A stretch of 64,000 nt of DNA from CAVVEQ01 sp963804865 (GTDB lineage Bacteria; Chloroflexota; Anaerolineae; Anaerolineales; Anaerolineaceae): positions 1,550,001 through 1,614,000 of the forward strand of contig CAWDSH010000001.1 of the NCBI GenBank assembly GCA_963804865.1. Direction: 5' to 3'. Below are positions 35,030 through 44,126 of the stretch, piece by piece. Below the pieces are notes generated by a model. That model did not search any database. It saw nothing but the letters and a program-made list of their open reading frames with translations, and was not told the DNA's origin. The stretch's first letter is position 1. Each line of letters starts with the position of its first letter. A program made the position numbers and the translations under genes.

Positions 35030-36481
35030 CTATTCAGCCATCAGCTGTTTTTTCAATTCTTGCCGTACTACAGCTGGATTGGCCTTACCCCCAGCTTCCC
35101 GCATCACCTGTCCAAATAACCATTGCTCCACAGTCGTTTTTCCGGACTTAAATTTCTTCACTTCGTCCGTATTCAATGATAGGACTTTCGTCACGATGGC
35201 ACCGATCTCACCTTCATCGGAAACCTGCGCCAATCCTCTATCATTAATGATTTCCCCTGCCTGCCCACCATTCTTGAGCATCTCAGCAAGTATTTGTTTA
35301 CCGGTGGCTTGATTAATCCTTCCCGCGTGCACCATTCCCACCAGCTCAGCCAGCTCTTCGGGTGAAATCTTGAGCTGCTCCAGTGTTTCATTATTTTCTT
35401 TCATCCATGCGAAAAGCTCACCCAGGATCCAGTTGGCGATCAACCTGGCAGGAACCCCTGGCGCTAACGCAACTGCGCGTTCAAAAAAATTAGCTATGGA
35501 TTTTTCTTCCACGATCAATAGAGCATCCACGCGTTTGATACCTAATTCTCTTTCCATACGTTGTGCCCTCGTGCGTGGCAACTCAGGTAAAGCAGACTTG
35601 ACTTTATTTATCCATGCACCATCCACAACCAGCGGCGGTAGATCTGGTTCGGGGAAGTACCGGTAATCGTGTGCTTCCTCCTTGCTGCGTTGGGAGACTG
35701 TGACACCATTGGTATCATCCCAACCTAAAGTCTCCTGTTCCACCTTCCTGCCACTATCCAATATCCTTCGCTGTTGTTCCAATTGGAAATCAATCGCGCG
35801 TTCCATGGCTCGGAAGCTGTTGAGATTCTTGATCTCAACGCGGGTACCCATTTCATCCTTTCCTTCAGGGTGGAGGGAAACATTGGCCTCAAAACGGATC
35901 GCACCCTTCTCCATATCGCCCGAATTTACACCCAACGTCCTGAGAAGTGTGCGCAGCTCTCGCGCGTATGCACTCGCTTCCTCCACCGAATGCAGATCAG
36001 GTTCCGAAACGATTTCCAGGAGTGGAACGCCAGCCCGATTAAGATCAATCAGCGAATAAGAACTCCCTTTGGTCGAGACGTGGGTGAGTTTTCCAGTATC
36101 TTCCTCCAAATGAACGCGGCGGATCCGTATGGTCTTTTCACCCTCCCCCGTTGCGATCGCGAGTTGACCCTGCTCAGCCAACGGCAATTCATATTGAGAG
36201 ATCTGGTAACCTTTGGGGAGATCTGGATAAAAATAGTTTTTTCGGGCGAAAATGCTTTTAGGAGAAATGGTACATTCCAATGCCAGTGCGACCCGGATGG
36301 CGAACTCCACTGCCTGCCGGTTAACAACCGGGAGTACTCCAGGCAATCCTTCGCAAACCGGGCAGACAGCAATATTTGGTTGGCTCAAGGTCGGTTCCAC
36401 AACAGCGCAGGAACAGAACATCTTCGTGCGCGTGTTCAGCTCGGCATGCACCTCCAAACCAATATCAGCCAGATAATTCAT
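35030..36481 (-). CDS. gatB: Asp-tRNA(Asn)/Glu-tRNA(Gln) amidotransferase subunit B
   Basis: A 483-residue protein. The start DIGLEVHAELNTRTKMFCSC, VCPVCEGLPGVLPVVN (zinc Cys residues), HLEEDTGKLTH, DLNRAGVPLLEIVSEPD and the C-terminal tail domain (NPAVVRQELKKQL) are all typical GatB. With GatA and GatC it converts misacylated Glu-tRNA(Gln) or Asp-tRNA(Asn). gatA and gatC are not adjacent. The start has no clear ribosome binding site. Confidence 0.96.
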   Translation of the reverse strand: MNYLADIGLEVHAELNTRTKMFCSCAVVEPTLSQPNIAVCPVCEGLPGVLPVVNRQAVEFAIRVALALECTISPKSIFARKNYFYPDLPKGYQISQYELPLAEQGQLAIATGEGEKTIRIRRVHLEEDTGKLTHVSTKGSSYSLIDLNRAGVPLLEIVSEPDLHSVEEASAYARELRTLLRTLGVNSGDMEKGAIRFEANVSLHPEGKDEMGTRVEIKNLNSFRAMERAIDFQLEQQRRILDSGRKVEQETLGWDDTNGVTVSQRSKEEAHDYRYFPEPDLPPLVVDGAWINKVKSALPELPRTRAQRMERELGIKRVDALLIVEEKSIANFFERAVALAPGVPARLIANWILGELFAWMKENNETLEQLKISPEELAELVGMVHAGRINQATGKQILAEMLKNGGQAGEIINDRGLAQVSDEGEIGAIVTKVLSLNTDEVKKFKSGKTTVEQWLFGQVMREAGGKANPAVVRQELKKQLMAE

Positions 36482-36512
36482 TTCGCATCAAATCCTAATC
36501 GCACCAGTTTTC

Positions 36513-37556
36513 CTATTCCAGCAGGTAAGCCAGTATCCAGCGGGTGGTAGCCAATAAGGCATCCTGGTGGGTTCGTTCGTAGTGATGCGATGCATCCACG
36601 CCAGGTCCGATCAAAGCCACTGCCACATCCCCCCCCGCAGTCCAGAAAGCCTCGCCGTCAGAACCATAATGAGGATAGATATCCACCTTGTAGGGGATTT
36701 GATTGGCTTCTGCCAACTTCCTTAGCCTTTGCGACATCCCATGATGGTAGGGCCCTCCGGAATCTTTCACGCATAAAGTTGTATGAAATTCATCAGAAGC
36801 TTGCCCTTCCCCTACTGCTGCCATATCAACAGCCAGCAATTCCTCGGCATCGTCCGGTATACCAGCTGCCGCGCCATGCCCCACTTCTTCGTAATTACTG
36901 ATCAGAAAATAAGCTGTTTTGCTGGGCTGAAGCTGAAGATCGTGTAATGTCTTTATCGCAGAAATCAGGCACGCAACGCCTGCCTTATCATCCAAATGAC
37001 GGGACCTGATAAATCCATTGACCAATTCAACGCGTGGATCAAAGGCCACGAAATCACCGACCTTGATACCGAGTGAATGCACCTGGTCAGGATTATCGAC
37101 CACAGCGTCGACCCTCACTTCCATTGTCTCATCTTCACGTTTCAAATCCACTTGCCGCCCATGTACGTGAACTGAGGCTTTGTTGATCAGGATTGAACCG
37201 CGGACCTTTTTACCTCCACCTGTGAAGATCGTACAACCTTCACCTTCGACTGAATTCCAACCGAATCCACCTATTTGAGTTAATTTGAGACGACCATTCG
37301 ATTTAATCTCCTTGACCATGGCACCCAAAGTATCAACGTGTGCTGTGAGAGCTCTGGCTGACGTCTTATCCTCACCCACAAACGTTATGAGAAGCGCGCC
37401 TTTACGCGTTTTTTGGTGTTTGACCTCAGGGAAATCCATCAAGGCTTTTTCGCAAAATGCAATCGACATATCTGAATGCCCAGTCGGACTGGGAGTATTC
37501 AACAAGTCTTTAAGAAAAGAAACAAGATATTTGGGATCAACTGCTGGAAGTGACAT
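36513..37556 (-). CDS. M42 family metallopeptidase
   Basis: A 347-residue aminopeptidase of the PepA/FrvX type. Metal and catalytic residues are visible in ALTAHVDTLG (His, Asp), SRHLDDKAG (bridging Asp), ISNYEEVGHGAA (Glu-Glu) and AVDMAAVGEG, and a last His in GVDASHHYERTH. Such enzymes trim N-terminal residues from peptides and form large tetrahedral complexes. AAGGGA precedes the ATG. It lies 31 bases upstream of gatB and may be cotranscribed with it. Confidence 0.92.
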   Translation of the reverse strand: MSLPAVDPKYLVSFLKDLLNTPSPTGHSDMSIAFCEKALMDFPEVKHQKTRKGALLITFVGEDKTSARALTAHVDTLGAMVKEIKSNGRLKLTQIGGFGWNSVEGEGCTIFTGGGKKVRGSILINKASVHVHGRQVDLKREDETMEVRVDAVVDNPDQVHSLGIKVGDFVAFDPRVELVNGFIRSRHLDDKAGVACLISAIKTLHDLQLQPSKTAYFLISNYEEVGHGAAAGIPDDAEELLAVDMAAVGEGQASDEFHTTLCVKDSGGPYHHGMSQRLRKLAEANQIPYKVDIYPHYGSDGEAFWTAGGDVAVALIGPGVDASHHYERTHQDALLATTRWILAYLLE

Positions 37557-37616
37557 ATTTTTCCCTTTTTCTAAATCTTTATAATTTCAAGTTTTAATCA
37601 ATGAATGTTTTAAGAT

Positions 37617-38072
37617 TCAAAAAGATTGACCTTCATAAGTTGAGATCTTCTGCCGCCAGGCATCCTGGACCGGTACGCTTTTATGGGCACGATAATCGTA
37701 TGCCACCATCACCGTCTCCGCCTTGGCTAAAATATCATCAGTCTTACGATCCTTGATTTGATACTCAAGAGTCATGCTTTTTGTACCGATGCGGCTTGTT
37801 CGAACCAAAACATGAATCTCCTGATCCAGCTTGATGGGCGCCTGATATGAAATGTGCACATCTGCAACGATCAGGCCCAGATCAAAGAAGGATTTCCCAT
37901 CAAATAGACCCAGTTCCATCAAGTAAGCAAAGCGGGCGTGCTCCAGCATTGTAAGCGTATGGGCATTATTGACATGCCATTGCGGATCAAGATCGCCATA
38001 TCGGATCTGAATTGGGTGATGAAAGCGGAAGGTATCCATCCCCAAATTATAGCCGGATAATCTTGCCCTCAT
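37617..38072 (-). CDS. acyl-CoA thioesterase, 4HBT hot-dog fold
   Basis: A 151-residue protein with the 4-hydroxybenzoyl-CoA thioesterase/YbgC pattern: IRYGDLDPQWHVNNAHTLTMLEHARFAYL, where Asp and His/Asn form the active site, followed by VADVHISYQAPIKLDQEI. The ATG at 38072 is preferred because GAGGAA lies at good distance; a later ATG (38039) would trim 11 residues and lacks such a site. The acyl-CoA substrate is unknown. Confidence 0.88.
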   Translation of the reverse strand: MRARLSGYNLGMDTFRFHHPIQIRYGDLDPQWHVNNAHTLTMLEHARFAYLMELGLFDGKSFFDLGLIVADVHISYQAPIKLDQEIHVLVRTSRIGTKSMTLEYQIKDRKTDDILAKAETVMVAYDYRAHKSVPVQDAWRQKISTYEGQSF

Positions 38073-38142
38073 CAAAATTCCTCGACTTTTTATACCGGGT
38101 TGATATATAATGATTGTGAATAATTGGATAAATCGGGTAGAT

Positions 38143-38169
38143 TAAGGTCATCCGTGACGAATGACCTTA
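38143..38169. promoter_or_regulatory. 9-bp inverted repeat upstream of the Rrf2 gene
   Basis: TAAGGTCAT (38143-38151) and ATGACCTTA (38161-38169) around CCGTGACGA, about 80 bases before the regulator's ATG. It could be an operator for the Fe-S regulator or a neighbouring factor. Confidence 0.45.
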
Positions 38170-38250
38170 GACACTTGTTCGCTTTAATCCAATGGCATAG
38201 ACTGAAATTTACGTTGTATCTATTCGGATAACTACCAAAGGAAGGAATTC

Positions 38251-38670
38251 ATGCAAATCACGCGACAGGCAGATTACGCTTTACGTGCCGTCCTCTACCT
38301 GGCAAGAATGGAGCCCAGTAAGAAAGCTTCCACCTCCCAGATCGCCGAGGAACAACATATTCCTCCCTCCTTCCTGGCCAAGATCATTTCCCAGTTGTCC
38401 ATTGCTGGATTACTTCATACATCTAGAGGCGCTCGTGGTGGTGTATCCCTCGCGCATACACCAGAGGAAATCTCTGTTTTGGAAGTTGTCGAAGCCATCG
38501 ATGGTCCTATTGAAATGAATGAGTGCACTTCCAATCCCGATGTATGTGTGTTTGGAGCAGATTGCCCCATCCATGATATTTGGTGTTCAACTCAGGCGGA
38601 AGTGGTTGAGAAACTACGAACAACCCGGTTTTCCAAGTTCACCAAGAATGGGAAAAAAGCTGGCGTTTGA
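38251..38670 (+). CDS. Rrf2-family Fe-S transcriptional regulator (IscR/NsrR-like)
   Basis: A 139-residue regulator. The winged helix spans residues 1-70 (MQITRQADYALRAVLYLA, IPPSFLAKIISQLSIAGLLHTSRGARGGVSLA). Cys92, Cys99, Cys105 and His108 match the positions that hold the [2Fe-2S] cluster in E. coli IscR (Cys92, Cys98, Cys104, His107), and Cys112 is an extra. It probably senses iron-sulfur status, oxygen or nitric oxide. AAAGGAAGG precedes the ATG. No isc or suf genes are nearby. Confidence 0.92.
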   Translation: MQITRQADYALRAVLYLARMEPSKKASTSQIAEEQHIPPSFLAKIISQLSIAGLLHTSRGARGGVSLAHTPEEISVLEVVEAIDGPIEMNECTSNPDVCVFGADCPIHDIWCSTQAEVVEKLRTTRFSKFTKNGKKAGV

Positions 38671-38699
38671 CGCCCCAATGGAGCATTAAGGAGCCCACC

Positions 38700-38957
38700 A
38701 TGCCCACCGGTACTGAGGTAAACCGCCAATGGATCATCATCACACGTGATGGTGCCATCCTGATTGATTGGGGTGATGATCTATTCCAGGATCTCGTCAG
38801 CGGTGATTTCGTCAAGGTTAAAGAAGCAGAAATCAGCCACCACCCTTCCGAGAAGGAATTGGATTGGTTGAAGCATATTGACCGTGTTTCACATTACGAC
38901 AGTAAATCCGTCTGGGTTTTTAACCTGCCTGAGCGTCCCCAACAAACCATCGATTAA
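38700..38957 (+). CDS. 85-residue protein of unknown function, next to the Rrf2 regulator
   Basis: The ATG at 38700 has AAGGAG four to ten bases upstream and lies 29 bases after the regulator's stop, so the two are likely cotranscribed. The product is acidic and soluble (QWIIITRDGAILIDWGDD, VKEAEISHHPSEKELDWLKHI). There are no Cys residues, so it is not itself an Fe-S protein. No family recognised. Confidence 0.6.
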   Translation: MPTGTEVNRQWIIITRDGAILIDWGDDLFQDLVSGDFVKVKEAEISHHPSEKELDWLKHIDRVSHYDSKSVWVFNLPERPQQTID

Positions 38958-38977
38958 TCCATAGGTTTTATCTTTTT

Positions 38978-39008
38978 CCCCTCCTTTCAAGCGACAGGAG
39001 GGGTTTCA
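38978..39008 (+). terminator. terminator after the Rrf2 operon
   Basis: Stem CCCCTCC / GGAGGGG followed by TTTCATTT. The T run is broken, so efficiency is uncertain. Confidence 0.65.
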
Positions 39009-39023
39009 TTTATAATTGTCAGG

Positions 39024-40187
39024 ATGTCCCCCACAAAACGATCACTGCCAGTTCAAATTAGCCTGCTGACCCTGATCCGCACCGTGATGCAGACAGTGAC
39101 CCGCATGGTTTATCCTTTCCTTGCAGTCTTTGCCCGTGGGATGGGAGTCGAAAACGGGTCAATAACCACAGCACTGGGTATTTCAATGGTTACCAGTTTG
39201 CTGGGTCCACTTCTGGCACAGATCACCGATAAATATGGCAGGCGGGTGGGGATTTTAATGGGTTTATCAATATTTACCATAAGTGCTGCACTGGTTGTAA
39301 TTTTTCCCGTTTTTCCAATTTTTGCTCTCTCCCTCTTCCTGGGGAACCTGGCGATAAATCTCTTTCTTCCGGCTGTTTTTGCATTTTTAAGTGACCACAC
39401 CACCTACGCACGAAGGGGATTGGTGATGGGGATTTTTGAAATAAGCTGGGCAATGTGTTATATCGTGCTGGTCCCGCTTTTCGGAATCCTGATCAGTAAT
39501 AAGGGATGGCAGAGTGCGTATTCAGCATTAACCGGCTTGGGGGTCATTTCAATTCTCCTGGTCATCCTGATACTGCCTAAAGATGATGCCAAGATATCTA
39601 AACCGGTCAAAGAATCAATCAAGCTCAAAAATATATTTTCCTACAAGCCCGCCATCATGATTCTTCTTTTTGGTCTCTTCCTGGCAGGAGGAAATGAATT
39701 GGTCAGCGTCATGTTCGGAGTCTGGATGGAGGAAACCTTCAGCCTGCAGATAGCTGCATTGGGTGTGGCATCCGCGGTGATTGGTTTTTCAGAGCTGGGC
39801 GGGGAAGGAATTTCCGCCTGGATTACAGACCATATTGGCAAGGAAAGGGCTGTTGCAGGCGGCTTATTGGTGAATTGTCTTGCCTTGATTGCTTTTCCTT
39901 TACTCAGTCAAACGCATACAACAGCTCTCATCTGGTTATTCCTGGTGTATTTTAGCTTCGAATGGGCAATAGTGAGCAGCCTGGCGCTTACTAGTGAGAT
40001 CATGCCCAAGATGCGCGCCACCCTGTTTTCAGCCTTTATTGCTTCACATGCCATCGCCCGTATGCTGGCTGATTTTATCGCGCCGCAGATCTACCGGAAT
40101 GGTTTTTTATATAATGCACTTTCGTGCCTGATACTGAATCTGATCGCACTATATCTTCTAAGAAAAGTGAAATTGAACGCTGTATGA
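39024..40187 (+). CDS. MFS transporter
   Basis: A 387-residue protein with about 12 hydrophobic helices and the A-motif loop ITDKYGRRVGILMG between helices 2 and 3. It resembles drug or small-molecule efflux members of the family. TATAAT (39011-39016) stands seven bases before the ATG and no ribosome binding site is seen, so it may be translated from a leaderless mRNA. Substrate unknown. Confidence 0.87.
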   Translation: MSPTKRSLPVQISLLTLIRTVMQTVTRMVYPFLAVFARGMGVENGSITTALGISMVTSLLGPLLAQITDKYGRRVGILMGLSIFTISAALVVIFPVFPIFALSLFLGNLAINLFLPAVFAFLSDHTTYARRGLVMGIFEISWAMCYIVLVPLFGILISNKGWQSAYSALTGLGVISILLVILILPKDDAKISKPVKESIKLKNIFSYKPAIMILLFGLFLAGGNELVSVMFGVWMEETFSLQIAALGVASAVIGFSELGGEGISAWITDHIGKERAVAGGLLVNCLALIAFPLLSQTHTTALIWLFLVYFSFEWAIVSSLALTSEIMPKMRATLFSAFIASHAIARMLADFIAPQIYRNGFLYNALSCLILNLIALYLLRKVKLNAV

Positions 40188-40215
40188 ACTTTGACATGCT
40201 ATAATTTTTCGAACC

Positions 40216-41490
40216 ATGCTCATTCACCACATCTCACAATTGATCCCCCTGACCTCGAATCCTCAATTCGGCAAGGATTTGGGCACGTTGAATATCATTG
40301 AGGATGGCGCGGTTTTAATCCGCAATGATTGTATTGAAGCAGTCGGGTCCCAGGAATCTCTGCTTCAGAAATACACCAATGAACCACGCTTGGATGCCGG
40401 TGGGAAGGTGGTTATGCCTGGTTTCGTGGATCCACATACCCATTTGGTATTCGCGGGGGATCGCGCCGCAGAATTTGAAATGCGCTTGCAGGGAAAGACT
40501 TACATGGAAATCATGGCTGCCGGAGGCGGAATTAATTCAACAGTTCGCGCCACCCGCGCTGCGTCTTTAGAAGATCTGCTCTCCTGGACACGCAAGCGCT
40601 GTTGGGATTTATTGCATCACGGAACCACCACGGTTGAAGCCAAAAGCGGGTATGGCCTGGAAATAAAGAGCGAGAAGTTACAGCTCGAAGTACTGTTGAG
40701 ATTGGATGAAGAAGGTCCTTTGGAATTCGCTCCTACTTTCCTGGGAGCACATGCCATCCCGCCCGAATATGATGGTAATGCAGAGGGCTATACAAGCTTG
40801 ATCTGCAATGAAATGCTTCCGGAGATCAAGAGCTGGTGGGAGCAACGCGCTCCCCATAGAACGCTGCCTTTCGTGGATGTTTTCTGTGAAAAAGGCGCTT
40901 TCGATCTTGCTCAATCTCAACGCATCCTGGAGAAAGCCAAAACCTATGGCTTCCCACTGAAAATTCATGCGGATGAATTCGAAAATCTGGGCGGGGCTTC
41001 CCTTGCCGCCAGCTTGGGTGCGACTTCCGCTGATCACCTGGTAAAAACCTCTCTCGAAGATATCAGATCTCTTGCCAGTAGTGATACCGTGGCTGTGGCT
41101 CTCCCCTGCACGCCATTTGGACTGGGAGATTCACAGTACACCCCTGCCCGTGCGATCCTGGATGCTGGTGGTCTTTTGGCAATTGCTTCGGATTTGAACC
41201 CTGGCACTGCCTGGTGTGAGAGTATGCAGTTTGTCATTGCACTGGCTTGCCGTTATCTGAAGCTCACACCTGCCCAGGCAATCGCTGCAGCAACCATCAA
41301 TGCCGCTGCAGCCATCAATCGAGCGGATCGATTAGGATCCCTGCATGCAGGCAAACAGGCTGACTTGATCATCCTTTCAGTCCAGGATTATCGCCATTTG
41401 GGATATCGCTTTGGAACCAACCTGGTGGGAACAGTGATCAAAAAGGGTCGAGTTGTGATTCCACAAAAACTAGAAGAAAGAATCAATTAG
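40216..41490 (+). CDS. hutI: imidazolonepropionase
   Basis: A 424-residue amidohydrolase of the histidine degradation pathway. The zinc-binding HTH in FVDPHTHLVFAGDRAAEFEMR, the GGGINSTV loop, ESKSGYGL-like VEAKSGYGLEIKSE, FLGAHAIPPEY, and LKIHADEFENLGG are diagnostic. It opens the imidazolone ring to give N-formiminoglutamate. hutH and hutU are not in the window. TATAAT ends ten bases before the ATG. Confidence 0.95.
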   Translation: MLIHHISQLIPLTSNPQFGKDLGTLNIIEDGAVLIRNDCIEAVGSQESLLQKYTNEPRLDAGGKVVMPGFVDPHTHLVFAGDRAAEFEMRLQGKTYMEIMAAGGGINSTVRATRAASLEDLLSWTRKRCWDLLHHGTTTVEAKSGYGLEIKSEKLQLEVLLRLDEEGPLEFAPTFLGAHAIPPEYDGNAEGYTSLICNEMLPEIKSWWEQRAPHRTLPFVDVFCEKGAFDLAQSQRILEKAKTYGFPLKIHADEFENLGGASLAASLGATSADHLVKTSLEDIRSLASSDTVAVALPCTPFGLGDSQYTPARAILDAGGLLAIASDLNPGTAWCESMQFVIALACRYLKLTPAQAIAAATINAAAAINRADRLGSLHAGKQADLIILSVQDYRHLGYRFGTNLVGTVIKKGRVVIPQKLEERIN

Positions 41491-41495
41491 CATAT

Positions 41496-42131
41496 ATGCC
41501 CACTCTCGAACAAGCTCGCGCATGGTACCCCGATTTCGATCCGGTTCACGGATATGACCACGTTGAGCGCGTATACAAAATGGCGGAAAAATTAGCGCTG
41601 GTTGAAGGCGCCGATTTGGAGATCGTTCACGCAGCAGCATTACTGCACGATGCGCGGGGCAGCTCTCCAGCTGGTGAAAAGCGCGGTGACCACCATAATC
41701 ATTCTGCAGAATTCGCTGCCGCGGTCCTGGAAAAAGAAGGCTGGACTCCCGAGAGGATCGCTGCCGTTCAAACCTGCATCCGGGGTCACCGTTATCGAAA
41801 CACGGGCGAACCTCCAGCTACCATTGAAGCCAAAATCCTTTTCGATGCGGACAAACTGGACGTTTTGGGTGCAATAGGCACCGCGCGAACGCTGGCTTAT
41901 GCCGTGCTGGCGCATACACCGCATTTCGAAGAGCCATCCGCGCAATTCATCCGGTTGGGGAAGGAAGCTCCCGGAGAATTGCACAGCGCTTACCACGAGT
42001 ATCTGTTTAAATTACGAAATGTGAAAGACCGGTTATTCACCAAGACCGCACGGAAGATCGCGGCACAACGGCATCGCTTTTTGGTTCTATATTTCGAGCA
42101 GCTGAAAGACGAAATGCGCGGGGATAAGTAA
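41496..42131 (+). CDS. HD-domain phosphohydrolase
   Basis: A 211-residue protein with an HD metal site: HGYDHVERVYKMAEKLA, then AALLHDARG as the HD pair, HHNHSAEFAAAVL, and a final Asp in KILFDADKLDVLG. It belongs with the small YedJ/YpgQ-like HD hydrolases that act on nucleotides. It starts five bases after hutI and is probably in the same transcript. Substrate unknown. Confidence 0.88.
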   Translation: MPTLEQARAWYPDFDPVHGYDHVERVYKMAEKLALVEGADLEIVHAAALLHDARGSSPAGEKRGDHHNHSAEFAAAVLEKEGWTPERIAAVQTCIRGHRYRNTGEPPATIEAKILFDADKLDVLGAIGTARTLAYAVLAHTPHFEEPSAQFIRLGKEAPGELHSAYHEYLFKLRNVKDRLFTKTARKIAAQRHRFLVLYFEQLKDEMRGDK

Positions 42132-42310
42132 CTGCATTATTCTCCGCTATTGGCATCTTGTCCTAAAACACCCGGCAAATCTTTCTTGTACACATAACGG
42201 TATCGTTAAATATATTTGCATGTTATTGTTGATTGGCTGTTAGCACTCTTCCACCATTGTGCCCTTCTAATTGGTACAATTGCCCGGTAATTCATCTATT
42301 GGAAATGATC

Positions 42311-43087
42311 ATGGAACTATCATCAAGCGAGATAAAACTTTGGGCTCTTGAAGCCGGCCGCATCCTGCGGGATGGCTTCGGTGATCTGCATCAGGTCACA
42401 CACAAGAGCGCCCGTGATGTCGTGACGGAAATGGATCACCGGGCTGAAGACTATTTACTGAAAATGATCAGGGGTAAATATCCCGGTCATACCATTTTCA
42501 GTGAGGAAAGTGGTGAGTTACGTGGCGACCAGGACCATATTTGGTATGTGGATCCCATGGATGGCACAGTAAATTATTCTCATGGCATGCCGATTTTCTG
42601 TGTTTCCATTGGATTTGCCGAAAAAGGTGAACTGCTTCTGGGAGCAGTATACGATCCAATGCGCGATGAACTCTTCTTCGCTGAAAAAGGCAGAGGGGCT
42701 TTCCTGAATGATCAACCAATTCATGTTTCGCAAAAAATTGAATTGATCGACAGCCTGATGGCATCTTCATTTCCCCCGCATGGAAGTTCCCAGCATGAGC
42801 ATAACCTAGCGCTTTTCGCAAATTTCGCCCGCACCGCTCAGAACGTGCGCCGTCTCGGTTCGGCTGCGCTCGATTTATGCTATGTGGCTGCCGGTCGGCT
42901 GGATGGATACTGGCAGCTGCAAAACAACTCGTGGGATATTGCTGCAGGTGTACTGATCATCAAGGAAGCCGGTGGGCAGGTGATGGGAATTGATGGCAGC
43001 GAAGAATTCTTCCAATCACCTTTTTCACTGGTTGCGGCTAATCCAAAATTGCTTCCTAAAATTCTCGCCATAATTCAAGCGATATAA
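42311..43087 (+). CDS. inositol monophosphatase family protein
   Basis: A 258-residue Mg-dependent phosphatase. Metal motifs HTIFSEESGE, WYVDPMDGTVNYSHG and the C-terminal NNSWDIAAGVLIIKEAGG are intact. Family members hydrolyse inositol phosphates, fructose-1,6-bisphosphate or PAP. ATG 42311 follows GGAA at suitable distance; an ATG two codons earlier is an alternative, and a still longer version has no support. Confidence 0.9.
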   Translation: MELSSSEIKLWALEAGRILRDGFGDLHQVTHKSARDVVTEMDHRAEDYLLKMIRGKYPGHTIFSEESGELRGDQDHIWYVDPMDGTVNYSHGMPIFCVSIGFAEKGELLLGAVYDPMRDELFFAEKGRGAFLNDQPIHVSQKIELIDSLMASSFPPHGSSQHEHNLALFANFARTAQNVRRLGSAALDLCYVAAGRLDGYWQLQNNSWDIAAGVLIIKEAGGQVMGIDGSEEFFQSPFSLVAANPKLLPKILAIIQAI

Positions 43088-43117
43088 AAGATATCTGATT
43101 TTCACGGAGGATTGACC

Positions 43118-44059
43118 ATGGTCGAAAATGCTATTGAAGTGAGGGGTTTGGATAAGAAATATAAAGATATTCATGCTGTGAAGGGGATTACCTTCGATGT
43201 GAAACGTGGTGAGATCTTCAGTCTGCTCGGTCCAAACGGTGCCGGAAAAACCACGACTATCTCCATGCTTGCCACGCTGCTTCAGCCTACAGGTGGAGAT
43301 GCAGCGGTTATGGGTCACTCCATTACCAGGGAGCCGATGGAAGTAAAGCGATCGATTGGTGTGGTGCCGCAAGACCTGGCGCTCTATGAAGACCTCACTG
43401 CACGTGAGAACCTGTACTTCTGGGGGCGGATGTACGGTCTGCATGGCGCGGATCTTAAAAAGCGAGTGAATACCGTTTTGGAGATCATCGGTCTGGAAGA
43501 AAGGCAAAAAGGGATTGTCGGTAAATTCTCGGGTGGAATGAAACGACGCGTGAATATCGGCATTGCCTTATTACACCAGCCAGATGTGATCATCCTGGAT
43601 GAACCCACCGTGGGTATCGATCCCCAAAGCCGCCGGCATATCCTGGATAGTGTCATCGCATTAAATCGCGAAGGAAAAACGGTGCTCTACACAACGCACT
43701 ACATGGAAGAGGCGCAAGAGCTCTCCCACCACATCGCCATCATGGACCAGGGGAAGATCATAGCATTAGGTACACATGAGGAACTGGTCAAGATTGTCGG
43801 CGAAATGGATCGCATCACTTTGACCATCAGCACCGAGTCTGAGCCTCTGGTCGAATCGATCAATTCAATCAAAGGCGTAAAGAAGGTATCCAACGAGGAT
43901 GGTAAATTATCACTGCTGGTGGATAACAGTGATGTTGTTCTCCCGCGCATCTTTGATCTTGCTGTTAAAAAACAATTCCGCATTCTTTCCGTGGATATCC
44001 AGGAGCCGAACCTCGAAGCCGTCTTCCTGCATCTCACCGGTAAGGCTTTGCGTGATTAA
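43118..44059 (+). CDS. ABC transporter ATP-binding protein, DrrA-like drug exporter
   Basis: A 313-residue ATPase: Walker A GPNGAGKTT, a daunorubicin-resistance-type signature FSGGMKRRVNIGIALLH, Walker B VIILDEPTVGIDPQSRR and the C-terminal domain ending in EPNLEAVFLHLTGKALRD, which is typical of DrrA/NatA-like exporters. GGAGG precedes the ATG. Two permease genes follow, so the exporter has a heterodimeric membrane part. Confidence 0.92.
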   Translation: MVENAIEVRGLDKKYKDIHAVKGITFDVKRGEIFSLLGPNGAGKTTTISMLATLLQPTGGDAAVMGHSITREPMEVKRSIGVVPQDLALYEDLTARENLYFWGRMYGLHGADLKKRVNTVLEIIGLEERQKGIVGKFSGGMKRRVNIGIALLHQPDVIILDEPTVGIDPQSRRHILDSVIALNREGKTVLYTTHYMEEAQELSHHIAIMDQGKIIALGTHEELVKIVGEMDRITLTISTESEPLVESINSIKGVKKVSNEDGKLSLLVDNSDVVLPRIFDLAVKKQFRILSVDIQEPNLEAVFLHLTGKALRD

Positions 44060-44126
44060 TACGGATAAGAGCAGCTTTTCCCACAGCAACAATGCGTGCT
44101 AATTGCTGCCATCCGGAGTAAACACC

